From NCBI GenBank assembly GCA_017428265.1, contig JAFRRD010000050.1, forward strand, positions 1 to 64,000: 64,000 nucleotides of DNA, given 5' to 3'. The DNA comes from Lachnospiraceae bacterium (GTDB taxonomy: Bacteria > Bacillota > Clostridia > Lachnospirales > Lachnospiraceae). A program made the position numbers and the translations under genes. The notes under the pieces are model-generated. The model did not search any database, had not been told where the DNA came from, and saw nothing but the letters and a program-made list of their open reading frames with translations. Positions 52,559-63,263 of this stretch are shown here, piece by piece (positions within the stretch are counted from its first letter, which is position 1; the number at the start of each line of letters is the position of its first letter).

Positions 52559-53653
52559 TCAGGGAAGTACCGTTACGTCGTTCGGATCGCCGATGACCGT
52601 GGTGCCGTCCTCGATCTTGACCTTCTTCTCGACGATGCAGTTCTCCAGGGTCACGCCGTTGCCGACGTAGACGTCGTTCAGGAGCACGCAGTTTCTGACC
52701 ACGCTGCCGTCGCCGATGTAGACTTTCTTGAAAAGGACCGAGTTCTCCACGGTGCCGTTCACGATCGTGCCGCCCGCGGCCAGCGAATTCCTGACCTGCG
52801 CGTTGTCGTTGAATTTGGCCGGTGGGAAATCGTCCACCTTCGTGGAAATGCTCGGATACTCATAGAAGAATTTCTTCCGGAGTTCAGGGCTGAGCATGTC
52901 CATGTTGCATTCGAAATACGACTGCGCAGAGGCGATGTTCTTCCAGTAGCCGTCCATGACGTAGGCATTGATGCGCTCGCTCTCCAGATTCTTCTGCAGC
53001 ACGCCGCGCACGAAATCCGTTTCGTCCAGACGCTTGCATTCCTCGAGCAGGCGGATCAGGCGGAGGCGGCGGATCAGGTAGATGCCGCAGTTGATGTACT
53101 TTCCTTCGGCTCCTTCTTCCTTCTCGTGCCAGGCCGTGATGCGGCCTTCGGCATCCGTCTCGACCACGCCGAAACGGGAGGAGTCGGCATCGCCGCGTTC
53201 CTTGCAGACCACGGTGATCTGCGCGCCGCTCTCGATATGCTTTGCCATGACGTCGTCAAAGTCCAGCTTGTAGACGCCGTCGCCCGAAGCGATGACCACG
53301 TAGGGTTCATGGCGTTCCTTGATGAAATCCAGGTTCTGCACCAGCGCATCCGCCGTGCCGCGGAACCAGTTGGTGCTTTCCGGGGTGATGGTCGGGTTCA
53401 GCAGGAACAGGCCGCCCTGTTTGCGGCCGAAGCCCCACCAGGAAGGGGCGCTTAAATGCTCGTTCAGCGAGCGGGAGCTGTACTGGGTCAGCACCGCAAC
53501 GGTGTTGATCTTCGAATTGGCCATGTTGCTGAGGGCAAAGTCCACGGCGCGGTACGCACCGGCTACCGGCATGGCCGCCACGGCACGGATATCCACGAGG
53601 CCTTTCATGAGGGCGGAGCCGCCGCCGGCCAGAATGATCCCTACTGCTTTCAT
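52559..53653 (-). CDS. glgD: GlgD subunit of ADP-glucose pyrophosphorylase
   Basis: 364 residues. Nucleotidyltransferase domain begins [21 protein letters not shown]; GlgD lacks the strict GGQGSRL motif of GlgC. The C-terminal left-handed beta-helix repeats ([22 protein letters not shown]) are intact. GlgD is the regulatory, likely weakly active partner of GlgC in glycogen synthesis from glucose-1-phosphate and ATP. It overlaps the GlgC stop by 4 bp. The other glycogen genes are not in this window. Confidence 0.94.
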   Translation of the reverse strand: MKAVGIILAGGGSALMKGLVDIRAVAAMPVAGAYRAVDFALSNMANSKINTVAVLTQYSSRSLNEHLSAPSWWGFGRKQGGLFLLNPTITPESTNWFRGTADALVQNLDFIKERHEPYVVIASGDGVYKLDFDDVMAKHIESGAQITVVCKERGDADSSRFGVVETDAEGRITAWHEKEEGAEGKYINCGIYLIRRLRLIRLLEECKRLDETDFVRGVLQKNLESERINAYVMDGYWKNIASAQSYFECNMDMLSPELRKKFFYEYPSISTKVDDFPPAKFNDNAQVRNSLAAGGTIVNGTVENSVLFKKVYIGDGSVVRNCVLLNDVYVGNGVTLENCIVEKKVKIEDGTTVIGDPNDVTVLP

Positions 53654-54924
53654 CTCTTTCCCTCCTTCTTGAGGATGTAGCCGCCGGAAACGAGCGCCCC
53701 GTTCGGATAGTCCTCAGCCGTCGTCACGCCGGAGACCGCGGTATTCTTCCCGATGCTCACGCCCTCGGGGATGACGCTCGAAGCGCCCACGACCACCAGG
53801 TCGCTGTTGTAGACCTTGGGATCCAGGCGGCTCGTTTCAAAGCTGCCTTCGCCCAGCCTGGCGTTCTTCCCGATCACGGAATTCTCCGCAACGATGGCCT
53901 TGCGCACCACCGCACCTTCTTCCACCGTGACGCCGTTCATCAGGATGGAGTCGATGACTTTCGCGCCTGCGGCGACCGTGACGTTCGAGCCGAGCACGGA
54001 GCGTTTGACCTTGCCGCAGATCTCGCTGCCGTCCCCGACGATCGCATGCGAAACTTCCGCCCCGGTGCCCATATAGGCCGGCGCGTGCGATTCCGCGCTG
54101 GTGTAGATCTGCCAGAATTCTTCATAGAGGTTGAACTCCGGTACCAGGTCGCAGAGTTCCATATTGGTCTCCCAATAGGTCGTCAGGGTCCCGACGTCCT
54201 TCCAGTAGCCGTTGAATTCGTAGGTCCAGACATTGTTCGTCTCACGGAAGAGGTACGGGATCACGTGCATGCCGAAGTCGCAGCCCGGCACGCTCTTTAA
54301 TTCCGTCAGCGCTGCGCGCAGCGTCTTGTAATTGAAAATGTAGATGCCCATGGATGCGAGATTGCTCTTCGGATTTGCGGGCTTTTCCTCAAATTCGGTC
54401 ACCTTGCCGGCGCCGTCCGTCACCAGGATGCCGTAACGGTGCGCTTCCTCCCAGTCGACCGGCATGACGGCGATGGTCGCCTCGGCGCCTGCCTTGATGT
54501 GGCGCGCAAGCATTTCGCCGTAGTCCATCTTGTAAATGTGGTCACCGGAAAGGATCAGCACGTATTCCGGATTGTAGCTGTCCATGAAGGTCAGGTTCTG
54601 GAAAATGGCATTGGCCGTGCCGGTATACCATTCGCTGTCCCCGGACTTTTCATAGGGAGGCAGGATGGTGACGCCGCCCACCTGTTTATCCAGATCCCAC
54701 GGGATCCCGATGCCGATATGCGTGTTCAGCTGCAGAGGCTGATACTGCGTCAGCACGCCGACCGTATCCACATCCGAGTTCACGCAGTTGCTAAGTGGGA
54801 AATCGATGATGCAGTATTTGCCGCCGAATGCCACCGCCGGTTTTGCCATACCCTGCGTCAGGACGCCGAGACGGCTGCCCTGTCCGCCGGCCAGCAGCAT
54901 GGCGATCATTTCTTTTTTGACCAT
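53650..54924 (-). CDS. glgC: Glucose-1-phosphate adenylyltransferase GlgC
   Basis: 424 residues. It makes ADP-glucose, the first committed step of glycogen formation. Motifs: [35 protein letters not shown], the sugar-phosphate site [20 protein letters not shown], and a beta-helix C-terminus. The start at 54924 follows AGGAGGTCAAT; any longer reading frame lacks the conserved start and crosses the promoter. It leads glgC-glgD-arsR-pepP-pepC. Confidence 0.95.
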   Translation of the reverse strand: MVKKEMIAMLLAGGQGSRLGVLTQGMAKPAVAFGGKYCIIDFPLSNCVNSDVDTVGVLTQYQPLQLNTHIGIGIPWDLDKQVGGVTILPPYEKSGDSEWYTGTANAIFQNLTFMDSYNPEYVLILSGDHIYKMDYGEMLARHIKAGAEATIAVMPVDWEEAHRYGILVTDGAGKVTEFEEKPANPKSNLASMGIYIFNYKTLRAALTELKSVPGCDFGMHVIPYLFRETNNVWTYEFNGYWKDVGTLTTYWETNMELCDLVPEFNLYEEFWQIYTSAESHAPAYMGTGAEVSHAIVGDGSEICGKVKRSVLGSNVTVAAGAKVIDSILMNGVTVEEGAVVRKAIVAENSVIGKNARLGEGSFETSRLDPKVYNSDLVVVGASSVIPEGVSIGKNTAVSGVTTAEDYPNGALVSGGYILKKEGKR

Positions 54925-54955
54925 ATTGACCTCCTGTCTCATAAAGATCGTCTGT

Positions 54956-54984
54956 ATTATAGCATAAAGAGGACGTCTTGAAAA
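54956..54984 (-). promoter_or_regulatory. Promoter of glgC operon
   Basis: A perfect TATAAT on the minus strand with TTTTCA 17 bp upstream. It is divergent from the sbcD-like promoter 14 bp away. Confidence 0.5.
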
Positions 54985-54997
54985 GACGCGCTTGGGC

Positions 54998-55026
54998 TTT
55001 ACGGACGGATAAAAAACGGATATAAT
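54998..55026 (+). promoter_or_regulatory. Promoter of sbcD-like gene
   Basis: TTTACG and a perfect TATAAT 17 bp apart, 30 bp before the GTG start. Confidence 0.6.
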
Positions 55027-55056
55027 GAAAATACACCGACCAAAAGGAGAAAAACC

Positions 55057-56133
55057 GTGCGTTTCATCCATACCGCAGACCTGCATCTGGGCATGCAGCC
55101 GGATAAAGACAAGCCCTGGGGACCCGCCAGGGCGGACGCCGTGCGCACTTCGCTGCTGCGCATGACACAGCTCTGCGCCGACGAGGACATCGACCTGCTC
55201 CTCATCGCCGGCGACCTTTTCCATGCGCCGCCGACGGAGCGCGAGCTGAAGGATGCGGACTATCTCTTCTCGACGCTGCCGCGCACAAAGGTCGTCCTGA
55301 TCGCCGGCAACCACGATTTCGTCCGGCCCGGCTCCGCCTATGCGCGCTTTCAGTTCTGCCCGCAGGTGACCTTCCTGTCGTCGCCCGAACTGAGCTCGGT
55401 CTATTTCCCGCAGTGGGACCTGGAGGTGCACGGCTTCAGTTATGACGCGCAGAAACTCTTCGACAGCCGCTTGGACGAATTCAAGGCGCCGGAGGACGGC
55501 CGCCGCCACATCCTGCTTGCCCATGGCGGCGACGAGAGTCATCTGCCGCTTCATCCCGCGCGGATCGCCGCGAACGGCTGGGACTACGCCGCGCTCGGCC
55601 ATCTGCACAGGCCTGCGCTCGCACAGGACGGCCGCGTTGCCGTTCCGGGCTCTCCGGAGCCGGTCGATCACAGCGAGACCGGTGCGCACGGCTACTATCT
55701 CGGCAGCCTGAAAAAGAATGAATTCAGTCTGGAATGGCGGACGTTTTCGGATTTCCGCTATACCGACGTGACCGTCAACATGACCCCGGAAATGACCGCC
55801 TCCGCCCTGGAAAGCCTGATCCGCCGCCGTGCGGACGACCTCGCCCGCGAGGTCCTGAACATCCGGCTCACCGGCCGGCGGGATCCTTCCTTCGTCCCGG
55901 ACTGCGAAGCCCTGCTCCGGATCGGCGGGATCGCCGAAGTCATCGACGGATCGCAGCCGGATTACCCCCTGGAAGACTATAAGGCAAGGCCGGCGGGCGA
56001 CCTGCTCGGCCGCTTCGTGAGGAGTTTCACCGAAGACGGCAGGGGCGACGATCCTTCGGCCCGGAAGTCTCTGTATTACGGGCTCGACGCGCTCATGAAC
56101 ACCGCGGGCGGCGGAAAGGAGGCCATCCGGTGA
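55057..56133 (+). CDS. SbcD/YhaO-type metallophosphoesterase (DNA exonuclease)
   Basis: 358 residues starting at GTG with AAAGGAG upstream. Metal-binding motifs in order: [31 protein letters not shown] and ALGHLHRP. A smaller C-terminal domain caps the site. Partner of the SMC-like ATPase encoded next, with a 4-bp GTGA overlap. YhaO-YhaN is the Firmicutes relative of SbcCD/Mre11-Rad50 and would process DNA ends. Confidence 0.9.
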   Translation: MRFIHTADLHLGMQPDKDKPWGPARADAVRTSLLRMTQLCADEDIDLLLIAGDLFHAPPTERELKDADYLFSTLPRTKVVLIAGNHDFVRPGSAYARFQFCPQVTFLSSPELSSVYFPQWDLEVHGFSYDAQKLFDSRLDEFKAPEDGRRHILLAHGGDESHLPLHPARIAANGWDYAALGHLHRPALAQDGRVAVPGSPEPVDHSETGAHGYYLGSLKKNEFSLEWRTFSDFRYTDVTVNMTPEMTASALESLIRRRADDLAREVLNIRLTGRRDPSFVPDCEALLRIGGIAEVIDGSQPDYPLEDYKARPAGDLLGRFVRSFTEDGRGDDPSARKSLYYGLDALMNTAGGGKEAIR

Positions 56134-57965
56134 AACTGACCAAATGCGTTATCCGCCAGTTCGGTCCCCTGCGGAACAAAAGCTTTGATTTCGGGGACGG
56201 CATCACCCTGATCAGCGGAAAAAATGAGTCCGGCAAGAGCACCCTGCACACCGCGATCACCGCTCTTTTGTTCGGTATGGAAAAGGGAAAGGGCCGCGCC
56301 GCCGCTTCGGGCGTCTACCGTGCGAACCTGCCCTGGTCCGAGCCGGATATCTACGGCGGTTCCGTCGTCTGGGAGCGCGGCGAGGTGAAGGTGACGGCCG
56401 ACCGTGATTTCTCGCGGACGCCGCCGCAGTCGCGTCTCATCGTCGAAGAGCCGGCCCGTGTGCGCCAGATCACGCCTGAGGAAGTTCCTTTCCCCGACGG
56501 GCTCTCGCCTTACGTTTTTACCAACACGCTCTCGTTCCGGCAGATCGGCGCGGCGACCGGAGACGGCCTGGCCGCAGATCTGAAGAACCATGTCATGAAC
56601 CTGCGCAGCAGCGGCGACGAACACCTGAACGTCTACGCCGCCGTGCATGAACTGAAGAATAAGCGGAAAGCCCTGGAGCGCCGCATCGACGCGGCTGCGG
56701 AGGCGGAGGATGCCTCGCTGGATCAGACCCTCCGGGAAATGGAGAGCCGTTCGCTTTCCGAAGGCGGCGACTACGACCGCCTGAAAGCCGAAGCCGACGC
56801 GCAGGATGCACGCATCCGCGAACTGACGGCCGAGCGCGAACGCGCCGACAAAGAACTCCGGCAGAAGGAGGCCCTGCTTACGAACATGGGCACGACCTCC
56901 CGGGAGACCGTGGAGGATGACCTGCGCCGCACCTCTGTCCTCTGTGAACAGATGGAGATCTACGAGCGGGATTACAAGGGCGGAAGCACCGGCTCCGGCG
57001 TCCTGAACCTGCTTTCCCTCGGCACGGTCTTTCTCCTCCTTTTTGCCGTATTCTTCTTCATCCGGATCATCATGAACGGCGGAAAGCTGTGGATGCTGAT
57101 CCCGCTTTTCGTCATTGCGCTTCTCGCCGCGACGTTTTTCGTACGCCTGACCCGCCGGGCCGACGCAAACCTTGCCGATGAAAAGAACCGGCAGATCCTG
57201 ACCGGCATGCTCTCGCGCTACCTGCCCGATTACAAGGCGGAAGGAACGCAGAAGGAAGCCGGCGAAATGAAGGTCTACCTTGAGAAGGTCCTGCAGCTTT
57301 TCGACTATCTCGCGGACAAACGCCGCATCTTCGAACAGGACACCGAGGAACTCGTCAGCCTCTCCGCGTCGCGCGAAGCCATGAACGAAGCCCTGAACGA
57401 GCAGCTGGTCCTGAAGGTCCGCCGCGAGCAGTGGGAACTTTCGCTCCGCGAAGCCATGGCCCGGAAAGAAGCCTTAAAGCCGGTCCTCCGGGAAAATGCG
57501 CGCCTCCGTGACGAGGTCGCGGCCGCCGCACGGGCCGGTGCCGCCCTCACGATGCTCGCGGAGGATGCTTCCGCAAGTTTCGGCGCGCCGCTCACCCGTG
57601 AAGCCTCGGCCATCTTTTCCGAGATCACCGGCGGCGCCTACGACGGCCTCGAGGTCAGCGACGACCTGGAGCTTTACGCCCTGTCCGCAGGCAGAAAAAT
57701 AGCACCGGGCGCGTTATCCGCCGGTGCTATGGAACAGCTCTATTTTTCCTTCAGGCTCGCCGTCGTGCGCTGCCTGTGGCCGCACGAGGAAATGCCGCTT
57801 TTCTTTGACGACAGCTTCGCCATGTATGACAGCGAGCGCCTCGACGCCTGCCTGAACTGGCTGCACAGAAACTATCGGGGGCAGGTCTTCCTCTTTACCT
57901 GCCAGGACCGTGAGAAGAAAACGCTCGACCGCCTCGGGATCCCTTACGACTCCTTCGAGCTGTAA
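56130..57965 (+). CDS. YhaN-like SMC/Rad50-type ATPase
   Basis: 611 residues, shorter than typical YhaN (about 960). Walker [11 protein letters not shown] (about 29-38), the signature [16 protein letters not shown] (near 528) and Walker [14 protein letters not shown] (near 556) are intact. The coiled-coil arms are brief and interrupted by two hydrophobic segments (about 292-336), so the arms may meet the membrane. Start GTG overlaps the sbcD-like stop. The shortening affects the arms only, so ATPase function is probably preserved. Its 3' end overlaps the convergent exonuclease gene by 22 bp. Confidence 0.85.
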   Translation: MKLTKCVIRQFGPLRNKSFDFGDGITLISGKNESGKSTLHTAITALLFGMEKGKGRAAASGVYRANLPWSEPDIYGGSVVWERGEVKVTADRDFSRTPPQSRLIVEEPARVRQITPEEVPFPDGLSPYVFTNTLSFRQIGAATGDGLAADLKNHVMNLRSSGDEHLNVYAAVHELKNKRKALERRIDAAAEAEDASLDQTLREMESRSLSEGGDYDRLKAEADAQDARIRELTAERERADKELRQKEALLTNMGTTSRETVEDDLRRTSVLCEQMEIYERDYKGGSTGSGVLNLLSLGTVFLLLFAVFFFIRIIMNGGKLWMLIPLFVIALLAATFFVRLTRRADANLADEKNRQILTGMLSRYLPDYKAEGTQKEAGEMKVYLEKVLQLFDYLADKRRIFEQDTEELVSLSASREAMNEALNEQLVLKVRREQWELSLREAMARKEALKPVLRENARLRDEVAAAARAGAALTMLAEDASASFGAPLTREASAIFSEITGGAYDGLEVSDDLELYALSAGRKIAPGALSAGAMEQLYFSFRLAVVRCLWPHEEMPLFFDDSFAMYDSERLDACLNWLHRNYRGQVFLFTCQDREKKTLDRLGIPYDSFEL

Positions 57966-58960
57966 GCCGTCGCCTTCGCGGCAGCCTTTTTCCGTCTGCG
58001 CGCCGCCCTTTCCTTTTCAAGCCGTTTGTGACGTTTCTCACGGACGGCTTCTTTTCTTGCCTTCAGATCCTCCACGTCCTTGTCCGTCGCGGGCTTGATC
58101 GTCTTGACGATGAAGATCCTGTCGCCGCGCGTCTTGCGGATGCGGATCTTGCCCTTGACGTTGCCGTGGATGGGGCACGAGATCAGGGCGTAATACATGT
58201 TGCCGGTCGTCGAGGCGAACCATTTCATGCGGTGGATGACCGGCAGCCCGCATTTCGGGCAGCGGATCTGCGTCACGGTCTTGTCATTCAGCGCGTCTTC
58301 CTTGCTGTCGAACGGCACAGACACGTACTTGTCATAGGTCTTGAAATGCAGATAGACCTCTTCCTCCCGGGTCTCCGGCAGGCGGTAATAGTCGACGGAT
58401 TTGTATTCCAGGACCGGCCTTAAGTTCAGCTTCTTCATGACCTCGGCCGTATACCACGCATCTTCGAAAGCGCCGTGGAAGGGCTTTGTCTCGCGGATCT
58501 CGAGCGCTTCCACCGCCTCCTGCAGGGCCGGCCGCTTCTTGCCGTCCATCAGCGCGAGGCTGTAGAGTTTCTGCAGATCGTAGTACAGCAGGGGCTTCGG
58601 AAAATCGTAGCGGATCTTGTAATAATCGAGATTCCGCTGCAGTTCGAAAAGGTCCGAGGGACCCCAGGTCACGAACATCGGCTCCTCGCCGCACCATTCG
58701 AGGAAATGCCGCGCGGCCGGGGAAAAGGTCTTGGAATTCTTCAGTTCGTTCATGTCCAGATGGACGATCTTCTGGGTCTGTTTGTTCATCTCCCGGTAGA
58801 CCAGAGGCTTGATGGTCTCGTGGAATTCACCGACGGTCTTGAAGCGGGAGTTCAGCTTGACGGCGCCGATCTCGAGGATCTCAAAGGGAAGTTTAGGATT
58901 CGGACGGGCCCGTCCGGCGGGAGCCTGGTTCCATTCCAGGTCAAAAACGATATAGTTCAT
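57944..58960 (-). CDS. DEDDh-type 3'-5' exonuclease domain protein with basic tail
   Basis: 338 residues. The exonuclease domain (1-185) starts YIVFDLEWNQ (Asp7, Glu9), with ILEIGAVKL, the Asp of WGPSDLFELQ and HGAFEDAWYTAE. The middle region has a Cys-pair segment (RCPKCGLPVIHRMKW, SCPIHG), possibly a zinc ribbon. The last 50 residues are very rich in Lys, Arg and Ala and probably bind nucleic acid. Related to KinA-inhibitor-like/ERI exonucleases. ATG at 58960 follows AGAAGGTGCT. The upstream region is shared with the divergent Xre gene. Confidence 0.85.
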   Translation of the reverse strand: MNYIVFDLEWNQAPAGRARPNPKLPFEILEIGAVKLNSRFKTVGEFHETIKPLVYREMNKQTQKIVHLDMNELKNSKTFSPAARHFLEWCGEEPMFVTWGPSDLFELQRNLDYYKIRYDFPKPLLYYDLQKLYSLALMDGKKRPALQEAVEALEIRETKPFHGAFEDAWYTAEVMKKLNLRPVLEYKSVDYYRLPETREEEVYLHFKTYDKYVSVPFDSKEDALNDKTVTQIRCPKCGLPVIHRMKWFASTTGNMYYALISCPIHGNVKGKIRIRKTRGDRIFIVKTIKPATDKDVEDLKARKEAVREKRHKRLEKERAARRRKKAAAKATAYSSKES

Positions 58961-59040
58961 AGCACCTTCTGTCCGGCCTCCCACTGAAGAGGCCAAGCTC
59001 TGCGGGCGTCCCCGCAGGCGAATTTCGGGACTGTTTGATG

Positions 59041-59065
59041 TTTTGTCAACAATCTGTTGACAAAA
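59041..59065. promoter_or_regulatory. 25-bp perfect operator-like dyad
   Basis: TTTTGTCAACA (59041-59051) and TGTTGACAAAA (59055-59065) are perfect complements around ATC. The site lies between the divergent exonuclease and Xre genes, and contains TTGACA on either strand. Confidence 0.7.
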
Positions 59066-59083
59066 CCGGGCTTTTTTCCTGCA

Positions 59084-59093
59084 TTTGTCAACA
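59084..59093 (+). promoter_or_regulatory. Third half-site of the TTGTCAACA motif
   Basis: TTTGTCAACA repeats one arm of the dyad 43 bp further on. Confidence 0.5.
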
Positions 59094-59129
59094 CTTTGTC
59101 CCTGCCCGTGAAATCCCCTCTTCCTGGGT

Positions 59130-59135
59130 TATAAT
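59130..59135 (+). promoter_or_regulatory. -10 element of Xre gene
   Basis: A perfect TATAAT, 24 bp before the start codon. No good -35 lies 17 bp upstream. Confidence 0.5.
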
Positions 59136-59159
59136 TTTCTCAGGAAAGGAGGGACCTCA

Positions 59160-59501
59160 ATGAACTTGCGATTGAAAGAGGCTCGCGAGCAAAAAGGGTT
59201 ATCGCAAAGCGAGCTGGCCGATCTGGCCCATGTTTCCCGGCAGGCTTATTCTCTGTACGAGAGAGATCTGCGGCGCCCGAACTGGGAAACCATGATCGTT
59301 CTCGCGAAAGCCCTTGGTGTTTCCGTGGACTATCTGCTCGGGCTGTCCGAGGATCCCTTTCCCGCCGTTACACTGAATGCCCGCGAACGGGAGGTCATCA
59401 GGACCTACCACCTGCTCGACGAACGCGGCAAGGAAATGATCGATATTACCCTGAAAGAGCAGGTCCGCTACGCCTCTTCGCCGGAGGAAGAGACGTCCTA
59501 G
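59160..59501 (+). CDS. Xre-family helix-turn-helix regulator
   Basis: 113 residues. The N-terminal 65 form an HTH_3 domain (LRLKEAREQKGLSQSELADLAHVSRQAYSLYER is the pattern region). The C-terminal 45 residues are helical and charged and could mediate dimerisation; there is no peptidase or ligand domain. The start follows AGGAAAGGAGGGACCTCA. The dyad upstream is a good candidate for its own operator, and would also control the divergent exonuclease. Confidence 0.9.
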   Translation: MNLRLKEAREQKGLSQSELADLAHVSRQAYSLYERDLRRPNWETMIVLAKALGVSVDYLLGLSEDPFPAVTLNAREREVIRTYHLLDERGKEMIDITLKEQVRYASSPEEETS

Positions 59502-59528
59502 ATTTCTGCGCCGGCTGATCCGGATGCC

Positions 59529-60656
59529 TTACGCTTCCTGCGCCGGCTTTCCGCCGAGCGCCTTCCACTTCAGATAACCACCCATGAACTTATCGATATC
59601 GCCGTCAAGCACCGCGCCTGCGTTGGCCGTTTCCACGCCGGTGCGGTGATCTTTTACCATCGTGTAGGGCTGCAGCACGTAGGAACGGATCTGGCTGCCC
59701 CAGGCGATGTCGGCCACCTCGCCGCGGATCGCGCCGGCCTTCTCGGCATTTTCCTGCTGCTTCAGAATGAAGAGTTTGGCCTTCAGCATCTGCATGGCCT
59801 TGTCCTTGTTCTGGTACTGCGAGCGCTCGTTCTGGCACTGCACCACGATCCCGGTCGGGAAGTGGGTGATACGGATGGCGGACGACGTCTTGTTGACCTT
59901 CTGGCCGCCGGCACCGCTCGAACGGAACACGTCGATACGGATGTCGTCGTCGGGGATATCGATGTCCAGATCCTCCTCGATGTCCGGCATGACGTCGCAG
60001 GACACGAAGCTGGTCTGGCGCTTGGCCTGGGCATTGAAGGGAGAAATGCGGACCAGGCGGTGGATGCCGTGTTCGGAACGCATGTAGCCGTAGGCATTCA
60101 GGCCGTTGATCTGCATGGTCACCGACTTGATGCCGGCTTCGTCGCCGTCCTGCAGGTCGAGGACGTCCACGGTATAGCCCTTCGCAGCCGCCCAGCGGGT
60201 GTACATGCGGTAAAGCATCTCGCACCAGTCGCAGGATTCGGTGCCGCCGGCGCCAGAATGGAGCGTCACGATCGCATTCTTGTCGTCGAATTCGCCGTTT
60301 AAGAGCGTACTCATCCGGAGCGTTTCGAGCTCATTGCCAAAGCGCTCAAGCATCCGTCCGACCTCCGCGGTCGTCTCTTCGTCATCTTCTTCGTAAGCCA
60401 GCTCGATCAGCATCCCGATATCGTCGTATTCCTGCGCCAGGTCCGTGATCTTCTTCACGGTATCCTTGGTGTTTTTCAGTTCGGTCGTGATCTTTGCGGC
60501 CTTTTCGGCATCGTTCCAGAAAGTGGGTTCCTCCATCATCTTTTCCAGTTCGATGACGCGGTTCTGTTTTCCCTTAAGGTCCAGCGACCCCTTCACCTCT
60601 TCCAGAGGTTCCTTCAGGGTCCCCAGGGTGACCTTGTACTGGTCAAGTTCCAGCAT
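59529..60656 (-). CDS. prfB: Peptide chain release factor 2
   Basis: 375 residues with GGQ in [15 protein letters not shown] and the UGA-reading SPF tripeptide in VRISPFNAQ. It ends translation at UGA and UAA. The gene is open throughout: codons 22-26 are AAG GGG TCG CTG GAC where many bacteria have a programmed frameshift (AGG GGG TAT CTT T GAC). So autoregulation by +1 frameshifting has been lost. ATG at 60656 follows AGGAGAATGAC. It follows secA by 9 bp. Confidence 0.97.
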   Translation of the reverse strand: MLELDQYKVTLGTLKEPLEEVKGSLDLKGKQNRVIELEKMMEEPTFWNDAEKAAKITTELKNTKDTVKKITDLAQEYDDIGMLIELAYEEDDEETTAEVGRMLERFGNELETLRMSTLLNGEFDDKNAIVTLHSGAGGTESCDWCEMLYRMYTRWAAAKGYTVDVLDLQDGDEAGIKSVTMQINGLNAYGYMRSEHGIHRLVRISPFNAQAKRQTSFVSCDVMPDIEEDLDIDIPDDDIRIDVFRSSGAGGQKVNKTSSAIRITHFPTGIVVQCQNERSQYQNKDKAMQMLKAKLFILKQQENAEKAGAIRGEVADIAWGSQIRSYVLQPYTMVKDHRTGVETANAGAVLDGDIDKFMGGYLKWKALGGKPAQEA

Positions 60657-60665
60657 GTCATTCTC

Positions 60666-63248
60666 CTATGATTGCAGCTTCGGGGCGCCGGGGCGTCCGT
60701 GGCACTGTTTGTACTTTTTGCCGCTGCCGCAGGGGCAGGGGGAGTTCGGGTAGATCTTCACTTCGGCGCGCTTGACCGGGGCCTTCGTCACGGAATCGTC
60801 GCGGTTGGTGCCGACGGCCTTTGCGACCTGTTCACGCTCGACCTTCTGCTCCGCACGGATGTGCATGAGCGCCTGGACGGTGTCGTCCTGGATACCCGCG
60901 GTCATGGCCTCGAACATGTCGAAGCCCTGCATCTTGTATTCGACGACCGGGTTCTTGTTGCCGTAGGCCTGCAGGCCGATGCCCTGGCGCAGCTGTTCCA
61001 TGTCGTCGATGTGGTTCATCCAGCGGCGGTCGACGGAGCGCAGCAGCACCACGCGCTCGATCTCGCGCATTTTCTCGCTGTTGCCGACCATGGCTTCCTT
61101 TTCTTCGTAAAGACGGACGGCCTGTTCCTTGACGTACTGCTTCAAGTCGTTCTTCTTCATGTCCTTCACGATGTCGTAGGTGACCGGGGCGATCGGAACG
61201 ATCGGCAGCAGGGACTGGTTCAGTTCGGTCAGATCCCATTCGTCCGCTGAAGCATCCTCACCGATGCAGGCGTCCACCATGCCGTCGCAGACGTCGTTGA
61301 TCATGTTCATGATCACGCCGCGCATGTTCTCGCCGTCCAGCACCTTGCGGCGCTCGGCGTAGATGATCTCGCGCTGTTCGTTCTTGACCTGGTCGTATTC
61401 AAGCAAAGCCTTGCGGATGCCGAAGTTGTTGCCCTCAATGCGCTTCTGCGCACGCTCGATGGCGCTCGACAGCATCTTGTGTTCGATGGGTTCGTTGTCC
61501 GGCACGTTCAGGGAGTTGAACATGTTCAGCATCTTCTCGCCGCCGAACAGACGCATCAGATCGTCTTCGAGGGAAATGTAGAAGCAGGATTCGCCGGGGT
61601 CGCCCTGACGGCCGGAACGGCCGCGCAGCTGGTTGTCGATGCGGCGGGATTCGTGGCGTTCGGTACCCACGATCTTCAGGCCGCCGGCGGCTCTCGCTTC
61701 GTCGTCAAGCTTGATATCGGTACCGCGGCCGGCCATGTTGGTCGCGATGGTGACCGCCCCGTGGCGGCCCGCATCCGCGATGATCTCGGCTTCCATTTCA
61801 TGGTAGCGCGCGTTCAGGACGTTCAGCTTGACGCCCTTTTTGCGCAGGAGCGCCGCGATCTCTTCCGAGGAATCGATCGTCACGGTACCGACCAGGACGG
61901 GCTGCCCCTTGGCATGCGCCTCAGTGACGGCTTCCACGATCGCGTGCAGTTTTTCGCGCTTGGTCTTGTAGACCTGGTCATTCAGGTCCTTGCGGATGAC
62001 CGGGACGTTCGTCGGGATCGCGATGACGTCCATGCCGTAAATGTCGCGGAATTCCTTTTCCTCGGTCATGGCGGTACCGGTCATGCCCGCCTTCTTTTCA
62101 AACTTGTTGAAGAAGTTCTGGAAGGTGATCGTGGCGAGGGTCTTCGACTCGCGCTTCACCTTGACGTGTTCCTTGGCCTCGATGGCCTGATGCAGGCCGT
62201 CCGAATAGCGGCGGCCCGGCAGCACACGGCCGGTGAACTCGTCGACGATGAAGACTTCGTTGTCCTTCACCATGTAGTCCTTGTCGCGGAACATCAGGTA
62301 ATGCGCGCGCAGGGCCAGGATGATGTTGTGCTGGATGTCCTGGTTCTCCATGTCGGCCAGGTTGTCGATCTGGAAGAATTTTTCGACCTTGTCGATGCCT
62401 TCCGCGGTCAGGTGGACCTGCTTTTCCTTTTCATTGACGATGAAGTCGCCGGTCTCCTGCTCCTCCTCGTTCATGATCATGTCCATCTTGGACAGTTCCT
62501 TGGCTTCGCCCTTTTTCAGGCGCGTGGCCAGGTAGTCGCAGGTCTCGTAGAGCTTCGTGGATTTGCCGCTCTGCCCGGAAATGATAAGGGGCGTCCGGGC
62601 CTCGTCGATGAGGACCGAGTCGACCTCGTCGATGATCGCGTAGTGCAGGTCGCGGAGGACCATTTCCTCCTTGTAAATGACCATGTTGTCACGCAGGTAG
62701 TCGAAACCGAGTTCGTTGTTCGTGACGTAGGTGATGTCGCTGTTGTAGGCGGCGCGGCGTTCCTCGGGCGTCATGCTGTTGAGGACGACGCCGACGGTCA
62801 GGCCGAGGTATTCATGGACCTTACCCATCCACTCCGCGTCACGCTTGGCCAGGTAGTCGTTGACCGTGACGATGTGCACGCCCTTGCCTTCCAGCGCGTT
62901 CAGGTAGGCCGGCAGGGTCGAGACCAGGGTCTTGCCTTCACCGGTCTTCATCTCGGCGATGCGGCCCTGGTGCAGGATGATGCCGCCGATCAGCTGGACG
63001 CGGTAGTGTTCCAGGCCGATGGCGCGCTTCGCCGCTTCGCGCACGAGGGCAAAGGCTTCGACCAGGATGTCGTCCAGGGTCTCGCCGTTCGCGAGGCGTT
63101 CCTTGAACTCGCGGGTCTTCGCCTGCATCTCTTCCTGGGTCATGGCCTGCATCTGCGGACGCAGGGCTTCGATCTTATCCACCAGCGGTTTGATACGCCG
63201 GAGTTCCCGGTCGCTGTAGGACCCGAAAATCGTATCGATTATGCTCAT
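60666..63248 (-). CDS. secA: Preprotein translocase ATPase SecA
   Basis: 860 residues, full length. NBD1 has MKTGEGKT (Walker A), [19 protein letters not shown] in the DEVD region, and the preprotein cross-linking domain. NBD2 has [12 protein letters not shown] and [15 protein letters not shown]. The C-terminus has the zinc-binding tail [18 protein letters not shown], used for SecB/lipid contact. It drives secreted proteins, such as the many lipoproteins here, through SecYEG. Between metG and prfB in a likely operon. Confidence 0.97.
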   Translation of the reverse strand: MSIIDTIFGSYSDRELRRIKPLVDKIEALRPQMQAMTQEEMQAKTREFKERLANGETLDDILVEAFALVREAAKRAIGLEHYRVQLIGGIILHQGRIAEMKTGEGKTLVSTLPAYLNALEGKGVHIVTVNDYLAKRDAEWMGKVHEYLGLTVGVVLNSMTPEERRAAYNSDITYVTNNELGFDYLRDNMVIYKEEMVLRDLHYAIIDEVDSVLIDEARTPLIISGQSGKSTKLYETCDYLATRLKKGEAKELSKMDMIMNEEEQETGDFIVNEKEKQVHLTAEGIDKVEKFFQIDNLADMENQDIQHNIILALRAHYLMFRDKDYMVKDNEVFIVDEFTGRVLPGRRYSDGLHQAIEAKEHVKVKRESKTLATITFQNFFNKFEKKAGMTGTAMTEEKEFRDIYGMDVIAIPTNVPVIRKDLNDQVYKTKREKLHAIVEAVTEAHAKGQPVLVGTVTIDSSEEIAALLRKKGVKLNVLNARYHEMEAEIIADAGRHGAVTIATNMAGRGTDIKLDDEARAAGGLKIVGTERHESRRIDNQLRGRSGRQGDPGESCFYISLEDDLMRLFGGEKMLNMFNSLNVPDNEPIEHKMLSSAIERAQKRIEGNNFGIRKALLEYDQVKNEQREIIYAERRKVLDGENMRGVIMNMINDVCDGMVDACIGEDASADEWDLTELNQSLLPIVPIAPVTYDIVKDMKKNDLKQYVKEQAVRLYEEKEAMVGNSEKMREIERVVLLRSVDRRWMNHIDDMEQLRQGIGLQAYGNKNPVVEYKMQGFDMFEAMTAGIQDDTVQALMHIRAEQKVEREQVAKAVGTNRDDSVTKAPVKRAEVKIYPNSPCPCGSGKKYKQCHGRPGAPKLQS

Positions 63249-63263
63249 GTTGTTTCCTTCTCT

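Noticed and set aside
59041..59065. Terminator hairpin upstream of the Xre gene
   Set aside because: It is upstream of both divergent genes, not after any gene; an operator is the better reading.
60579..60593. Programmed +1 frameshift in prfB
   Set aside because: There is no UGA at codon 26; the frame is continuous.
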